Below, in pieces: positions 9,351-18,144 of a DNA stretch of 64,000 nt. How positions within the stretch are numbered: the first letter of the stretch is position 1; each line of letters starts with the position of its first letter. A program made the position numbers and the translations under genes. Origin of the DNA: Microbacterium terrae (GTDB taxonomy: Bacteria; Actinomycetota; Actinomycetes; Actinomycetales; Microbacteriaceae). The notes under the pieces are model-generated. The model was not told the DNA's origin. It worked only from the letters and a program-made list of their open reading frames with translations, and searched no databases. The stretch is taken from the NCBI RefSeq assembly GCF_017831975.1, contig NZ_JAFDSS010000001.1, positions 2,790,001 to 2,854,000 of the forward strand, written 5' to 3'.

Positions 9351-9368
9351 CCCTCGTCACGCAGCCGA

Positions 9369-10559
9369 TCAGAGAAGGTGGCGCTCGGCGACGTAGGCGG
9401 CGATCGCCATCGACGAGGTCGCCGCGGGCGACGGGGCGTTGCGCAGCAGCGTGACCGCGCCGACCTGGTCGACGGCGAAGTCGTCGAGGAGTTCGCCGGA
9501 GCGCCCCCACGCCTGCGCACGGACGCCGGCTCCGTGCTTGTGCGCCATGTCCGCCATCGTGAGCTCCGGGAGGAAGCGGCGCGCCCTGCGGGCATACAGC
9601 GGCTTGAGCAGCGAGCCCGCCACCTCGTCGACGCCCATCCGCCAGTGCTGTCGGGCAAGCGGCAGAGCGCCGGGCCAGCGGAGTGACTCCCACGTGTCCT
9701 TCGCCGAGAACCTCGACCAGCCGTAGCCCTCACGCGCGAGTGCGGGCACCGCGTTGGGCCCGATGTGCACCGCGTCGTACACGCCGCGGGTGAAGTGGAC
9801 GCCGAGGAACGGAAATCGCGGATCGGGCACCGGATAGATCATTCCTCGGACCAGCCGAGCACTCTGAGGAGTCATCTCCCAGTACTCACCACGAAACGGC
9901 AGGATCTTCGGCGCGGCATCCGCACCGACGAACCGGGCGACCACGTCCGACTGCAGCCCCGCACACACAACCACGCGGTCGAACACGTCCTCGGAGGCAG
10001 AGGTGATGACGCGCACGCGACCGTTCTCGGCGATCATCTGCGTGACCTCATGCCCGAGCAGGATACGCCCACCCGCCGCGCGCACATCGTGCGCCATCGC
10101 CTCGGTGATCGCAACGTAGTCGACCGCCGCTGTCCGCGGCGAGTGGATGCCGGCGATCCCCGCCACGTGCGGTTCGATCTCGTGAAGTCGCGATGCCCCG
10201 ATGAGGCGCGACACACCGGGGACCCCGTTTGCGATCGCTCGCCGCTCGATCTCGGCGAGCGCCTCGAGCTCCGTCTCGTCGACCGCGACGACCAGCTTTC
10301 CGAGTTCTCGGTAGGGAAGGCCCTTGTCGTGGCAGAACTCACGGATCGACTCTCGTCCGGCAGCGCACAGCGTCGCCTTCAAAGTGCCCGGCTTGTAATA
10401 GAGCCCTGCGTGCACGACACCGGAGTTGTGGCCGGTCTGGTGGCGGGCGAGTCGCGATTCCTTCTCGATCACTGTCACGACGCGTCCACCGGCGCTGAGG
10501 TGACGCGCTATCGCGACGCCGACGATGCCGCCTCCGACGATTCCGATGCGGTCCGTCAT
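9369..10559 (-). CDS. lhgO: L-2-hydroxyglutarate oxidase family FAD protein
   Basis: This 396-residue flavoprotein of the DAO/GlpO fold is expected to oxidise L-2-hydroxyglutarate to 2-oxoglutarate. The Rossmann motif IGIVGGGIVGVAIARHL is at the N-terminus and is followed by E33-type ribose binding (VIEKE). The LhgO-family segment HNSGVVHAGLYYKPGTLKA is complete, and PFRGEYWEM is also typical. The ATG has GAAGG about 8 nt upstream. It is a central-metabolism-type enzyme lying alone among polysaccharide genes, with no matching partner visible; a polymer-related substrate cannot be excluded. Confidence 0.83.
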   Translation of the reverse strand: MTDRIGIVGGGIVGVAIARHLSAGGRVVTVIEKESRLARHQTGHNSGVVHAGLYYKPGTLKATLCAAGRESIREFCHDKGLPYRELGKLVVAVDETELEALAEIERRAIANGVPGVSRLIGASRLHEIEPHVAGIAGIHSPRTAAVDYVAITEAMAHDVRAAGGRILLGHEVTQMIAENGRVRVITSASEDVFDRVVVCAGLQSDVVARFVGADAAPKILPFRGEYWEMTPQSARLVRGMIYPVPDPRFPFLGVHFTRGVYDAVHIGPNAVPALAREGYGWSRFSAKDTWESLRWPGALPLARQHWRMGVDEVAGSLLKPLYARRARRFLPELTMADMAHKHGAGVRAQAWGRSGELLDDFAVDQVGAVTLLRNAPSPAATSSMAIAAYVAERHLL

Positions 10560-10680
10560 CCCGAGCCCTTCGCGTCCGCGGCGTGCCACGCTGCGTGCCC
10601 CAGCATAGGGGAGTGCCGTCGGCCCGATCCGATCGTCCATGATGGACTCAGCGGGGTCTTCCGCAGGGAGTGAGGGACGC

Positions 10681-11646
10681 GTGGCCTCCGATCGACAACC
10701 GGCCGTGAGCGTGATCATTCCCGCGTACAATGCGGCCGAGTTCCTCGGTGCGCAACTCACCGCACTCGATCGGCAGGACGACGCTCCCCACTTCGAGATC
10801 CTCGTCTGCGACAACGGATCGACGGACGACACGGCGGCGATCGTCCGGGCGTTCCAGGAGCAGAACCCCCGCCTTCGCCTCATCGATGCGTCGCGCCGTC
10901 GGGGCGCGTCCGCCGCCCGTAACATCGGGGCGGAGCACGCCACAGCGCCGCTCCTCCTTTTCTGCGACGCGGACGACGTGGTCGACAACGGCTGGGTCGG
11001 AGCGCTTCGCCGCGCACTCGACGACTGCGCATTCGTCGCCGGCGGGGTCGAGCACAGGATGCTCAATCCTGGCCGCGAGTGGGACTTCGGGTGGGACCGG
11101 CCGACGTTCCACGATCCCGCACTGCCGCAGTTCCCCGCATGCGGATCGGGCAACATGGGGATCCGGGCCGAGGTGTTCGCAGCGGTGTCGGGCTTCGACG
11201 AGTCGCTTGACGCCGGCGAGGACATCGACTTCGCCTGGCGGGTTCAGCTCGCGGGGAGTGCGCTGGCCGACGTACCGTCGGCGATCCTCCATTACCGGAA
11301 GCGCGGCGGGATCGCCGCAGCAGTCCGGCAGGGCCGCGCCAAGGGAGCCGGCACACGCGTGCTCGCGCACCGCTTCGCGCTTCTGCGCGCCGCCTACGCA
11401 GATGCGGCGCAGGCGCAGCGACCGCCCATGGTCGAGCAGGCCGCGCCGACGAAGCATCGCGCCGGTGCCGGGAAACTCGACCGGTTGCGCAGGCTCCCCC
11501 GCAAGGTGAGCGAGATCGCCCGGAACCCGGCTGCGATCACCCCCTACATCGCCGCCATCGCCTTCCGATGGGGGTTTCAGACCGCATCGCTGGCCGACAT
11601 CGCGCAGATACCTGTGCCCGACCCGCTCCCACCCGCACCGCGGTAG
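10681..11646 (+). CDS. Glycosyltransferase family 2
   Basis: This 321-residue GT2 enzyme begins close to AVSVIIPAYNAAEFLG, has VCDNGSTDDTA and FCDADD as DxD site, and FDESLDAGEDIDFAWR near the catalytic base. GTG at 10681 is preceded by AGTGAGGGA, a usable ribosome binding site; an in-frame ATG pair at 10639/10642 is the alternative. The next gene is a close paralogue, so the two look like a tandem duplication. The last 60 or so residues are basic and amphipathic and may contact the membrane. Confidence 0.87.
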   Translation: MASDRQPAVSVIIPAYNAAEFLGAQLTALDRQDDAPHFEILVCDNGSTDDTAAIVRAFQEQNPRLRLIDASRRRGASAARNIGAEHATAPLLLFCDADDVVDNGWVGALRRALDDCAFVAGGVEHRMLNPGREWDFGWDRPTFHDPALPQFPACGSGNMGIRAEVFAAVSGFDESLDAGEDIDFAWRVQLAGSALADVPSAILHYRKRGGIAAAVRQGRAKGAGTRVLAHRFALLRAAYADAAQAQRPPMVEQAAPTKHRAGAGKLDRLRRLPRKVSEIARNPAAITPYIAAIAFRWGFQTASLADIAQIPVPDPLPPAPR

Positions 11647-11669
11647 AACAAGGGGCCGCGTCTCCGCGT

Positions 11670-11682
11670 TACGATCACCGGG
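11670..11682 (+). promoter_or_regulatory. Leaderless -10 box
   Basis: TACGAT (11670-11675) plus 6 nt leads directly to GTG at 11682; no Shine-Dalgarno is present. Confidence 0.6.
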
Positions 11683-12728
11683 TGGAAGCCGACACCTCAC
11701 TCGACACGGCAGCCACGCCGGTCGTGAGCGTCATCATTCCGGCGTTCAACGCCTCAGCGACCATCGCCCGGCAGTTGGAGGCGCTGTCCCGCCAGAAGGT
11801 CGCCGCCGTCTGGGAGGTCATCGTCTGTGACAACGGATCCACCGACGACACCGCGCGGGTCGCGCGCGCGTGGGAGAACCGCCTGCCGCTGCGAGTGATC
11901 GATGCTTCCGCGCGTCGCGGTCCCGCCGCGGCGCGCAACGCCGGGGCGGCCGCTGCTCGCTCCCCGCTGCTCGTCTTCTGCGACGCCGACGACGCGGTCG
12001 CCGAGGAGTGGCTGGCCGAACTCCTCCCCGTCCTCGCCCGGAACCACGTCGTCGTGACCAGCGCCCGAGTTGCGTCGACCTTCTCGACTCGCGCGCGACC
12101 CCTGTACGACATCGTCACGACGCTGCGCATGCCTTTTCTGCCCGAACTCCCATTCGGCAGCAGCTCCCGTCTCGCGGTGAGCGCCGAGGCATTCCACGCC
12201 GTCGGCGGTTTCGACGAGTCCCTGCGCACCGGCGAAGACGTCGATCTCTCCTGGCGGCTGCAGCTCACCGGCTATCCGCTCTCCGAGTGCACCCGAGCGC
12301 TCATCGACCACCATCAGCGCAACGGATTCGCTGCGACGGTGCGACAGTTTGCGGGGTATCAGGCGGGCAGGCAGCGCATCCAGCACCGCTACGCCCAGGT
12401 CATCGCCGAATTCACGAAGGCACGTGGGGGCCCGCCTGGGGCGGACGCGGACTGGGAGTCTGGCGTCGTTAGTTCATCCGAACCTGCTCCGACGACGCAT
12501 CCGTCGTCACGACTCGGCCGTATCGCGTCGTACGCCCGAGATGCGACGGAACGGCGGGAGTACATCCGCCGAGCCCTTCGATCGGCACGCCTGCGCACCG
12601 CGCGGTCGCTCGGGCTTGCCCTCGGTCGACTCTCGACGCGAGTCGATGAGTCGCAGCCTCAGATTCCCGGCGCGCTCGCGCGCGACTACCTCGACCGAGA
12701 GCGCCCCTTCGACGCCCGCTCGGTCTAG
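11682..12728 (+). CDS. Glycosyltransferase family 2
   Basis: This 348-residue GT2 enzyme is the tandem paralogue of the gene before it: it shares VSVIIPAFNAS, VCDNGSTDDTA, FCDADDAV and FDESLRTGEDVDLSWR. The GTG start is directly behind a TACGAT box. Its TAG stop overlaps the stop of the convergent deacetylase gene inside the tetranucleotide CTAG. Donor and acceptor are unknown. Confidence 0.87.
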   Translation: MEADTSLDTAATPVVSVIIPAFNASATIARQLEALSRQKVAAVWEVIVCDNGSTDDTARVARAWENRLPLRVIDASARRGPAAARNAGAAAARSPLLVFCDADDAVAEEWLAELLPVLARNHVVVTSARVASTFSTRARPLYDIVTTLRMPFLPELPFGSSSRLAVSAEAFHAVGGFDESLRTGEDVDLSWRLQLTGYPLSECTRALIDHHQRNGFAATVRQFAGYQAGRQRIQHRYAQVIAEFTKARGGPPGADADWESGVVSSSEPAPTTHPSSRLGRIASYARDATERREYIRRALRSARLRTARSLGLALGRLSTRVDESQPQIPGALARDYLDRERPFDARSV

Positions 12729-13537
12729 CTCCAGACCCACTCTTCCCAACGGTCGTACCGTCCGCGAAGGAGCGCATCGAACACCCGCGGCGAATCCGCG
12801 CGTGTCACGAAGGTGCGGGCGACCGTGTCGACTGCGCGCGTCTGCTCCGCCTGCGCGTAGATCACGTCGTACCCGAGTCCGCGCGCTGCCTCGTGAGCGT
12901 GACGTGGCCAGTTGCCCGACTGGCCGAAGGGGATGGCGAACGCGGTCGTGCTGATTCCGGTCCGCTTCTCGATGAGTTCCCGAGCTTCGGCGATCTCGCG
13001 CACCGCCCGATCGCGATCGATGCGGGAGAAATCCGGATGCGTCGCCGAGTGGTTGCCGATCTCGGCTCCGAGCCCAGCCAGTGCAGTCACCTCGTCCCAG
13101 CCGAGTGCGCTCCCCCCGAGTCCGTCCTCAGCCCAGCCCGAGACGACGAACACGGAGAACGGGATGTCGTACTCAGCCAGCACCGGTGCAGCCGTGGTGA
13201 GGACGCTGCGAAGTCCGTCGTCGAACGTGATGCTGAGGTCGCGGTCACCGCCGCCGGTGCGCGCCAGGTGGTCAGCGGGGACGAAGCGGTAACCCGCGTC
13301 GAGCGCCGCCTCGATGTGCATGCGGAACCTCTGCGGGGCGATGTCGTTGACTCCCCACGACGGCTGACCGACGGAGTGGTAGCACAGCACGCGTCCGCCC
13401 GAGCGCTCGGCATCCGTGCCGAACATGGCCAGCGCGTGGCGGTCGAAGCCGAGGCGGGCGGCACCGGCACGACTCCGGACCCCCGCGCCCGCGGCCGCCA
13501 GCCGCTCGCGAATCCTGAGCCCGAAGCGGATCTGCAC
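12725..13537 (-). CDS. Polysaccharide deacetylase (NodB-type, CE4)
   Basis: This 270-residue protein has the CE4 NodB fold: TFDDG supplies the catalytic base and metal aspartate, and HSATH supplies the metal-binding HxxxH. It should remove N- or O-acetyl groups from a polysaccharide or a lipid-linked intermediate. No signal peptide is seen; the N-terminus is basic and amphipathic, so a cytoplasmic or membrane-associated site fits better than secretion. GTG at 13537 follows a TAGAGT box by 6 nt, so the gene looks leaderless. Confidence 0.85.
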   Translation of the reverse strand: MQIRFGLRIRERLAAAGAGVRSRAGAARLGFDRHALAMFGTDAERSGGRVLCYHSVGQPSWGVNDIAPQRFRMHIEAALDAGYRFVPADHLARTGGGDRDLSITFDDGLRSVLTTAAPVLAEYDIPFSVFVVSGWAEDGLGGSALGWDEVTALAGLGAEIGNHSATHPDFSRIDRDRAVREIAEARELIEKRTGISTTAFAIPFGQSGNWPRHAHEAARGLGYDVIYAQAEQTRAVDTVARTFVTRADSPRVFDALLRGRYDRWEEWVWS

Positions 13538-13549
13538 CGTGGCACTCTA
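13535..13549 (-). promoter_or_regulatory. Leaderless -10 box
   Basis: On the minus strand TAGAGT (13549-13544) is followed by 6 nt and the GTG of the deacetylase gene. Confidence 0.55.
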
Positions 13550-13586
13550 TCGCTCCCCACCGCAAGACCATCCGCGATCGACCCCC

Positions 13587-13592
13587 TACGAT
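13587..13592 (+). promoter_or_regulatory. -10 box of the GT2 gene at 13684
   Basis: TACGAT lies about 92 nt before the GT2 start, giving a 5' leader of roughly 85 nt that ends in a GGAGGGA ribosome binding site. The box is almost back to back with the deacetylase promoter. Confidence 0.45.
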
Positions 13593-13683
13593 GGACCTGT
13601 TCGTCGCGGCTCGACGAACGACGGGGACGATCGGCCGACGTCCGGAGACCCGTGCGTCTCGTCAGCGGAGGGACCGCCACACG

Positions 13684-14757
13684 ATGAGGAAAGCGACCCC
13701 TGTCGCGCTCGCGGACACGCCCCGCGTGAGCGTGGTCATCCCGTGCTACAACTACGGGCACTTCCTGCCGACTGCCGTCGAGAGCGTCGTCACGCAGGAG
13801 GGCGTCGATGTCGACGTGCTGATCATCGACGACTGCTCCACCGACGACAGCCTGCAGGTCGCCGAACGACTCGCCGAGCGTCACCCGTCGGTGCGGGTCC
13901 ACCGGAACGAGAAGAACCTCGGCCTGATTGGCACCGCGAACACCGGACTGGCCGGGGTCACCGGCACGTACGCGCTCCTGATCTCGGCCGACGACGCCCT
14001 CGCCCCGGGTGCACTCGCCCGTGCGGCGGCCCTGATGGACGCGAATCCCGACGTCGGGCTCACCTACGGACCGGTCACCTACTCCACCGGTGACGAACTG
14101 CCTCAGGATGTGCCCGACCCCGCATCCCACTGGGTCATCTGGGACGGCACGGACTGGGCCGCGCGCCTGTTCGAGAACGGGGAGAACCAGATCTACTCCC
14201 CCGAAGCGATCGTGCGGACGTCGACGATGCGGGAAGTCGGCGACTACGACCCGACCGTGCCGTACACGTCCGATCTGCAGATGTGGCTGCGGTTCGCCGC
14301 GCAGGGCAACGTCGGCTTCATCGCGGGGACGGTGCAGGCGTACTACCGCGTCCACGGCGGGAACATGTCGCTGACCCAGGGGGGCATGACGGGGGACCGG
14401 AGGGAACTCAGCGAACTCCGCCACCGCATGGACGCGTTCGAATCAGCGGCGCCGAGCTTCGCCCACGGCGACGACTACCTCTCGCACGCACGCCGCGCTG
14501 TGGCGAGGTACGCACTCCTCCTGGCGCGCATCGAACGCGATGCAGATCCGGCGTCTGACTACATCGATGAGCTCGTGACTTTCGCGACCACACTCGATCC
14601 CTCCTCCCGCCGCCGTGCGGCATGGGCCGCATCGCGGACGCGCAGGGTTCTCGCGAGCGCCCTCACTCGCACCGGGGTGCGCCGCCTGGTGATCCTGCCC
14701 AAGATCCGGGCGACGAGCAGGCGCCGGGCGAGCAACGACGACACCGGGGTGCATTGA
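13684..14757 (+). CDS. Glycosyltransferase family 2
   Basis: This 357-residue GT-A enzyme has RVSVVIPCYNYGHFLP near the N-terminus, IIDDCSTDDS and the metal motif ISADDALAPG. ATG at 13684 is chosen because GGAGGGA lies 11 nt upstream; an earlier in-frame ATG at 13591 overlaps the likely promoter and has no ribosome binding site. The C-terminal 90 residues are helical and basic. It is followed by a GNAT/FemAB-like gene on the same strand. Confidence 0.87.
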   Translation: MRKATPVALADTPRVSVVIPCYNYGHFLPTAVESVVTQEGVDVDVLIIDDCSTDDSLQVAERLAERHPSVRVHRNEKNLGLIGTANTGLAGVTGTYALLISADDALAPGALARAAALMDANPDVGLTYGPVTYSTGDELPQDVPDPASHWVIWDGTDWAARLFENGENQIYSPEAIVRTSTMREVGDYDPTVPYTSDLQMWLRFAAQGNVGFIAGTVQAYYRVHGGNMSLTQGGMTGDRRELSELRHRMDAFESAAPSFAHGDDYLSHARRAVARYALLLARIERDADPASDYIDELVTFATTLDPSSRRRAAWAASRTRRVLASALTRTGVRRLVILPKIRATSRRRASNDDTGVH

Positions 14758-14838
14758 GCTCGTGGGCAACCCGGTCGTTCGTCGCCATCGCAGGCACCCT
14801 CGACTGCTAGCTTGTTGTTCGAACTCTGATGCTGCCAG

Positions 14839-15900
14839 GTGGAAGCGGGGACCCCGGTGAGTGCGCTCGAGCGAGTCAGCATCCTGTCCGAATCGGTGCG
14901 CTCCCGTCTTCGCGGCCTCCAGGTCGTCGTCGACGAGACCCCGAGCGCCGAGTTCCGTCAGGCCATCGACCACCTCGTCCCCGCAGAACAGGACGTCGCC
15001 CGCTTCGTGCATCACGCGCTCGCGGAGCAGACGAGCATTCCCAAGCGCAACGTCGTCGTGCTCCGCCACGGGGAGCCGGTGCTCGCGACTACCCTCCGAG
15101 CGCGACAGGAGCACTGGGAGATCGCGACGGCCACCGTCGCACCGAGTCTGCCGATTCCGTGCCGCGAGGGGATGCTCGAATCCGCGCTCTCCGCGATCGG
15201 ACTCCACATCCTCATCATCGATCACGTCGGTGATGCGAAGGCCGACTTCCCGAGGCAGAAGCTCATCCCGTTCGACTCGTATGTCGCCCCCCTGGACGGC
15301 TTCGACTTCGACGCGTACTGGCGATCCACACGACTGCGCGAGGACATCCGCCGAGCCCAGCGGAAGACCGCCGACCTGCGGGTCGTGCACGACGAGCTCG
15401 CGACGGTCGACTGGTCGATCGACACGTGGGAAGGACGCTGGACGGACCACCCGAACGACGAGGCCGGCGCCGCGGACGACCTCCGGACGATCTGGCCCGA
15501 GCTGCTCCGACGGGGAAAGCTGAAGGCGACGGCGCTCGTCGACCCCGACGGAACCCCGGCGGCATCCAATGTGAACCTGGTCGACGGCGACACCCTCATC
15601 GGGCTCATCACCGCCCGCAACGTGGCGATCCCGGCCTCGGGGGGTTCGATCGGAACGCTCGCGGCGATCGCATGCTTCGACGAGGCGCGTGCGGCGGGGC
15701 TCGCCAAGGTGGACATCGGCGGGTACCACGACCACTACAAGCGGCGGCTCGCTCCAGTGGGGCGCACGGCGTACTCGGTCGAGATCGAGCCCCGGCTCGT
15801 CGGCGCCGACACGTCCGAGCGCATCGTGCACCTCGCCCGCGGCGTGAAGCGCCGCATCCGCGGCGTCGCGACGTCGATGCGCGGACGACCCGCCGACTGA
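14839..15900 (+). CDS. GNAT/FemAB-like acyltransferase (CelD/BcsL type)
   Basis: This 353-residue protein has the twin-GNAT layout of the acetyltransferase family that includes CelD/BcsL and FemAB-like proteins. Visible family features are FDAYWRSTRLREDIRRAQRK in the middle and, in the C-terminal half, a stretch with PAASNVNLVDG and VDIGGYHDHYKRRLAPVG. Such proteins transfer acyl or aminoacyl groups, often to sugars. The first in-frame GTG is used; GTG at 14857 behind GGAAGCGGGGA is an alternative. It converges on the aminotransferase gene at 15916. Substrate unknown. Confidence 0.78.
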   Translation: MEAGTPVSALERVSILSESVRSRLRGLQVVVDETPSAEFRQAIDHLVPAEQDVARFVHHALAEQTSIPKRNVVVLRHGEPVLATTLRARQEHWEIATATVAPSLPIPCREGMLESALSAIGLHILIIDHVGDAKADFPRQKLIPFDSYVAPLDGFDFDAYWRSTRLREDIRRAQRKTADLRVVHDELATVDWSIDTWEGRWTDHPNDEAGAADDLRTIWPELLRRGKLKATALVDPDGTPAASNVNLVDGDTLIGLITARNVAIPASGGSIGTLAAIACFDEARAAGLAKVDIGGYHDHYKRRLAPVGRTAYSVEIEPRLVGADTSERIVHLARGVKRRIRGVATSMRGRPAD

Positions 15901-15915
15901 GGTGCGCGCCGGCGG

Positions 15916-17019
15916 CTAGAGCAGGGCGTGCAGGGTGTCGGCGACGTACTGCTGATCGTCCTCCGCAAGACCGGGGTACATCGGCAGGCTCAGGATCTCT
16001 GCGGCCTGCCGCTCGGCATTCGGGAAGCTGCCCGCCTTCAGACCGAGGAAACCGAATGCCGGCAAGAGGTGCACGGGGGTCGGATAGTGGATCCCCGCAC
16101 CGATGCCGGCGGCGGTGAGACCCTCGAGCACACGATCCCGCTCCGCCACCTTCACCACGTAGAGGTGGAAGACATGCTCGTTGCCGTTCGCGACGACGGG
16201 CAACTGCACGCGGTCGCCGTCGAGCATCTCCCCATACGTCTCGGCGGCGTCGCGTCGCAGCTGGTTCCACTCGTCGAGGTGCGCCAGCTTGGCCGAAAGC
16301 ACGGCCGCCTGGATGCCGTCGAGACGCGAGTTGCGCCCCACGACGCTGTGCTCGTACTTAGCGATGCCGCCATGATTGCGAAGACGCCGGATCGTCCCCG
16401 CCAGCGCGTCGTCCGCGGTGAGGACGGCGCCGGCGTCGCCGAACGCCCCGAGGTTCTTGCCGGGATAGAAGCTGGTCGCCGCGACGTCCCCGAGGCTGCC
16501 GGCACGGATGCCGTGCCGCGTCGCGCCCTGCGACTGCGCCGCGTCCTCGAGGATGACCACGTCGGTCCCCACAACCGCCCGCAGCGCCTCGACCGGGGCG
16601 GTCTGGCCGTAGAGATGGACCGCGGCGACCGCGCGCGTGCGTGAGGAGACGGCATCCGCGACGCCCTCGACGGAGATCAGGAAGTCATCTGTGCAGTCGA
16701 CGAGCACGGGAGTCGCCCCCACGCGGACAACGGCCTCCGCTGTCGCCACGAACGTGTTCGCCGGAAGGATCACCTCGTCACCCCTGCCGACGCCGGCCGC
16801 CTCGAGGGCGAGCTCGAGAGCGTCCGTGCCGTTCGCGACGCCGAGGCAGTGCGCGACGCCGCAATACCGTGCGAATTCTTCCTCGAAGTCCGCGGCGGCG
16901 GCCCCGAGGATGAAGCCCGATGAGTCGATCACCCGTGCGATCGCGGCATCTGCGGCTTCTCGGATGCGCCGCGTCTGCCAACCGAGATCGACGAACGGCA
17001 CAGTGCGCTGGGCCTGCAT
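15916..17019 (-). CDS. DegT/DnrJ sugar aminotransferase (WbpE/QdtB-like)
   Basis: This 367-residue PLP enzyme should convert a 3-keto nucleotide sugar to its 3-amino form. Family features are VPFVDLGWQ at the N-terminus, GVANGTDALELAL, DEVILPANTFVAT, VHLYGQ, EDAAQSQGA and the PLP-lysine segment FYPGKNLGAFGDAG. This pattern is closer to WbpE/QdtB than is the second DegT protein at 18145. ATG is preceded by CGAGGAG. It stands apart from the dehydrogenase and epimerase genes but is likely part of the same nucleotide-sugar route. Confidence 0.88.
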   Translation of the reverse strand: MQAQRTVPFVDLGWQTRRIREAADAAIARVIDSSGFILGAAAADFEEEFARYCGVAHCLGVANGTDALELALEAAGVGRGDEVILPANTFVATAEAVVRVGATPVLVDCTDDFLISVEGVADAVSSRTRAVAAVHLYGQTAPVEALRAVVGTDVVILEDAAQSQGATRHGIRAGSLGDVAATSFYPGKNLGAFGDAGAVLTADDALAGTIRRLRNHGGIAKYEHSVVGRNSRLDGIQAAVLSAKLAHLDEWNQLRRDAAETYGEMLDGDRVQLPVVANGNEHVFHLYVVKVAERDRVLEGLTAAGIGAGIHYPTPVHLLPAFGFLGLKAGSFPNAERQAAEILSLPMYPGLAEDDQQYVADTLHALL

Positions 17020-17166
17020 ACGGGCACTCCTCGAGATGACGACAGGTTGCACTGAGACACTATCGCCGCACCGGCACCCCGCCTCGCGATCGTGACGCCC
17101 TTGTACCATGGGCCTCGGGGGTGCGCTGTGGGAAAGCCGTTCGATGGACGTCGTGATCGTGGTCCG

Positions 17167-18114
17167 ATGACGCGCCTGACCGGATGGGCGGCCACTGCCT
17201 TCGTGGCGGCACTCGCCCTCGGCGGCTGCTCCGCGATCCCGGTCCCCGAAGTCCCCCCGACAGCCACCGACTCATCGTCGGACGCACCCGCCGACACAGA
17301 CGCCGCATCGCCGCCTTCTCCGCCGTTCGAGGACGTGGTCGCGGGAACGGGGCTCGTGTGGTCCGATGAGTTCGACAGCGTCTCCGACTCCCGATGGAGC
17401 ACCTGGAAGCGCATGGAAGGCGCTCGCGGCTGGGGCAACGAGGAGCTCCAGAACTACACGGACGCAGAGGAGAACTCCTTCGTCGCCGATGGAGCGCTGC
17501 ACATCGTGGCGAAGAGGGAATCCACGGTGGATGCCGACGGACTCGCGTCTGAGTACACCTCGGCCCGGCTCATGACCTATGAGACGTTCCGGTATGGACG
17601 GGTGGAAGCACGCATCAAGATCCCGGTGGGCGTGGGGTTGTGGTCGGCATTCTGGTTGCTCGGCACGGAGCACACGCCGACGGCACCCTGGCCGAGCCGG
17701 GGCGAGCTCGACGTGATGGAGTACGTCAATCAAGCGCGCGAGCTCAACAGCGGCATCATCGGCGTGAAGACGGACGACTCGCCCTGGAGTTGGGTGAACG
17801 CCTATCCGGTGAATGCGGACTGGAGCACAGCCTGGCACGTGTACGCGGTCGACTGGACGGCGGACTCGGTCTCCTACTCGGTCGACGGCCAAGAACTCGG
17901 AACGTTCCGCAAAGAAGACCTCGAGCCGGAAAACCTCTGGACCTTCGACAACCCGTCCCACATCATCCTGAACGTCGCTGTCGGAGGGCGCTGGCCGGGC
18001 AACGACATCGACGATGCGGCGTTGCCGGCGGAGTATCTCGTCGACTACGTGCGCGTCTACGATTCGGAGATCCGACAGGTGCCCGAATCGTGGATGCCGA
18101 AACCTCCGTGGTGA
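17167..18114 (+). CDS. Secreted GH16 glycoside hydrolase lipoprotein
   Basis: This 315-residue lipoprotein should cleave beta-1,3- or mixed beta-glucan-like or other galactan-type chains outside the cell. The signal peptide ends in the lipobox LGGC (C21), followed by a Pro/Ser/Thr/Asp linker to about residue 60. The GH16 catalytic motif ELDVME gives nucleophile E180, D182 and acid/base E185. ATG at 17167 fits the signal peptide best; GTG at 17128 is possible, and a TACCAT box lies at 17104. Inside an export locus it may trim or release polymer. Confidence 0.88.
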   Translation: MTRLTGWAATAFVAALALGGCSAIPVPEVPPTATDSSSDAPADTDAASPPSPPFEDVVAGTGLVWSDEFDSVSDSRWSTWKRMEGARGWGNEELQNYTDAEENSFVADGALHIVAKRESTVDADGLASEYTSARLMTYETFRYGRVEARIKIPVGVGLWSAFWLLGTEHTPTAPWPSRGELDVMEYVNQARELNSGIIGVKTDDSPWSWVNAYPVNADWSTAWHVYAVDWTADSVSYSVDGQELGTFRKEDLEPENLWTFDNPSHIILNVAVGGRWPGNDIDDAALPAEYLVDYVRVYDSEIRQVPESWMPKPPW

Positions 18115-18144
18115 CCTGCTGAAGCGACCGGCCGTGACGGGCTG

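Noticed and set aside
10560..11225. N-terminal extension of the LhgO-like frame up to 11225
   Set aside because: The extension is Ser/Arg-rich and antisense to a GT2 gene; the FAD motif begins right after ATG at 10559, which has a ribosome binding site.
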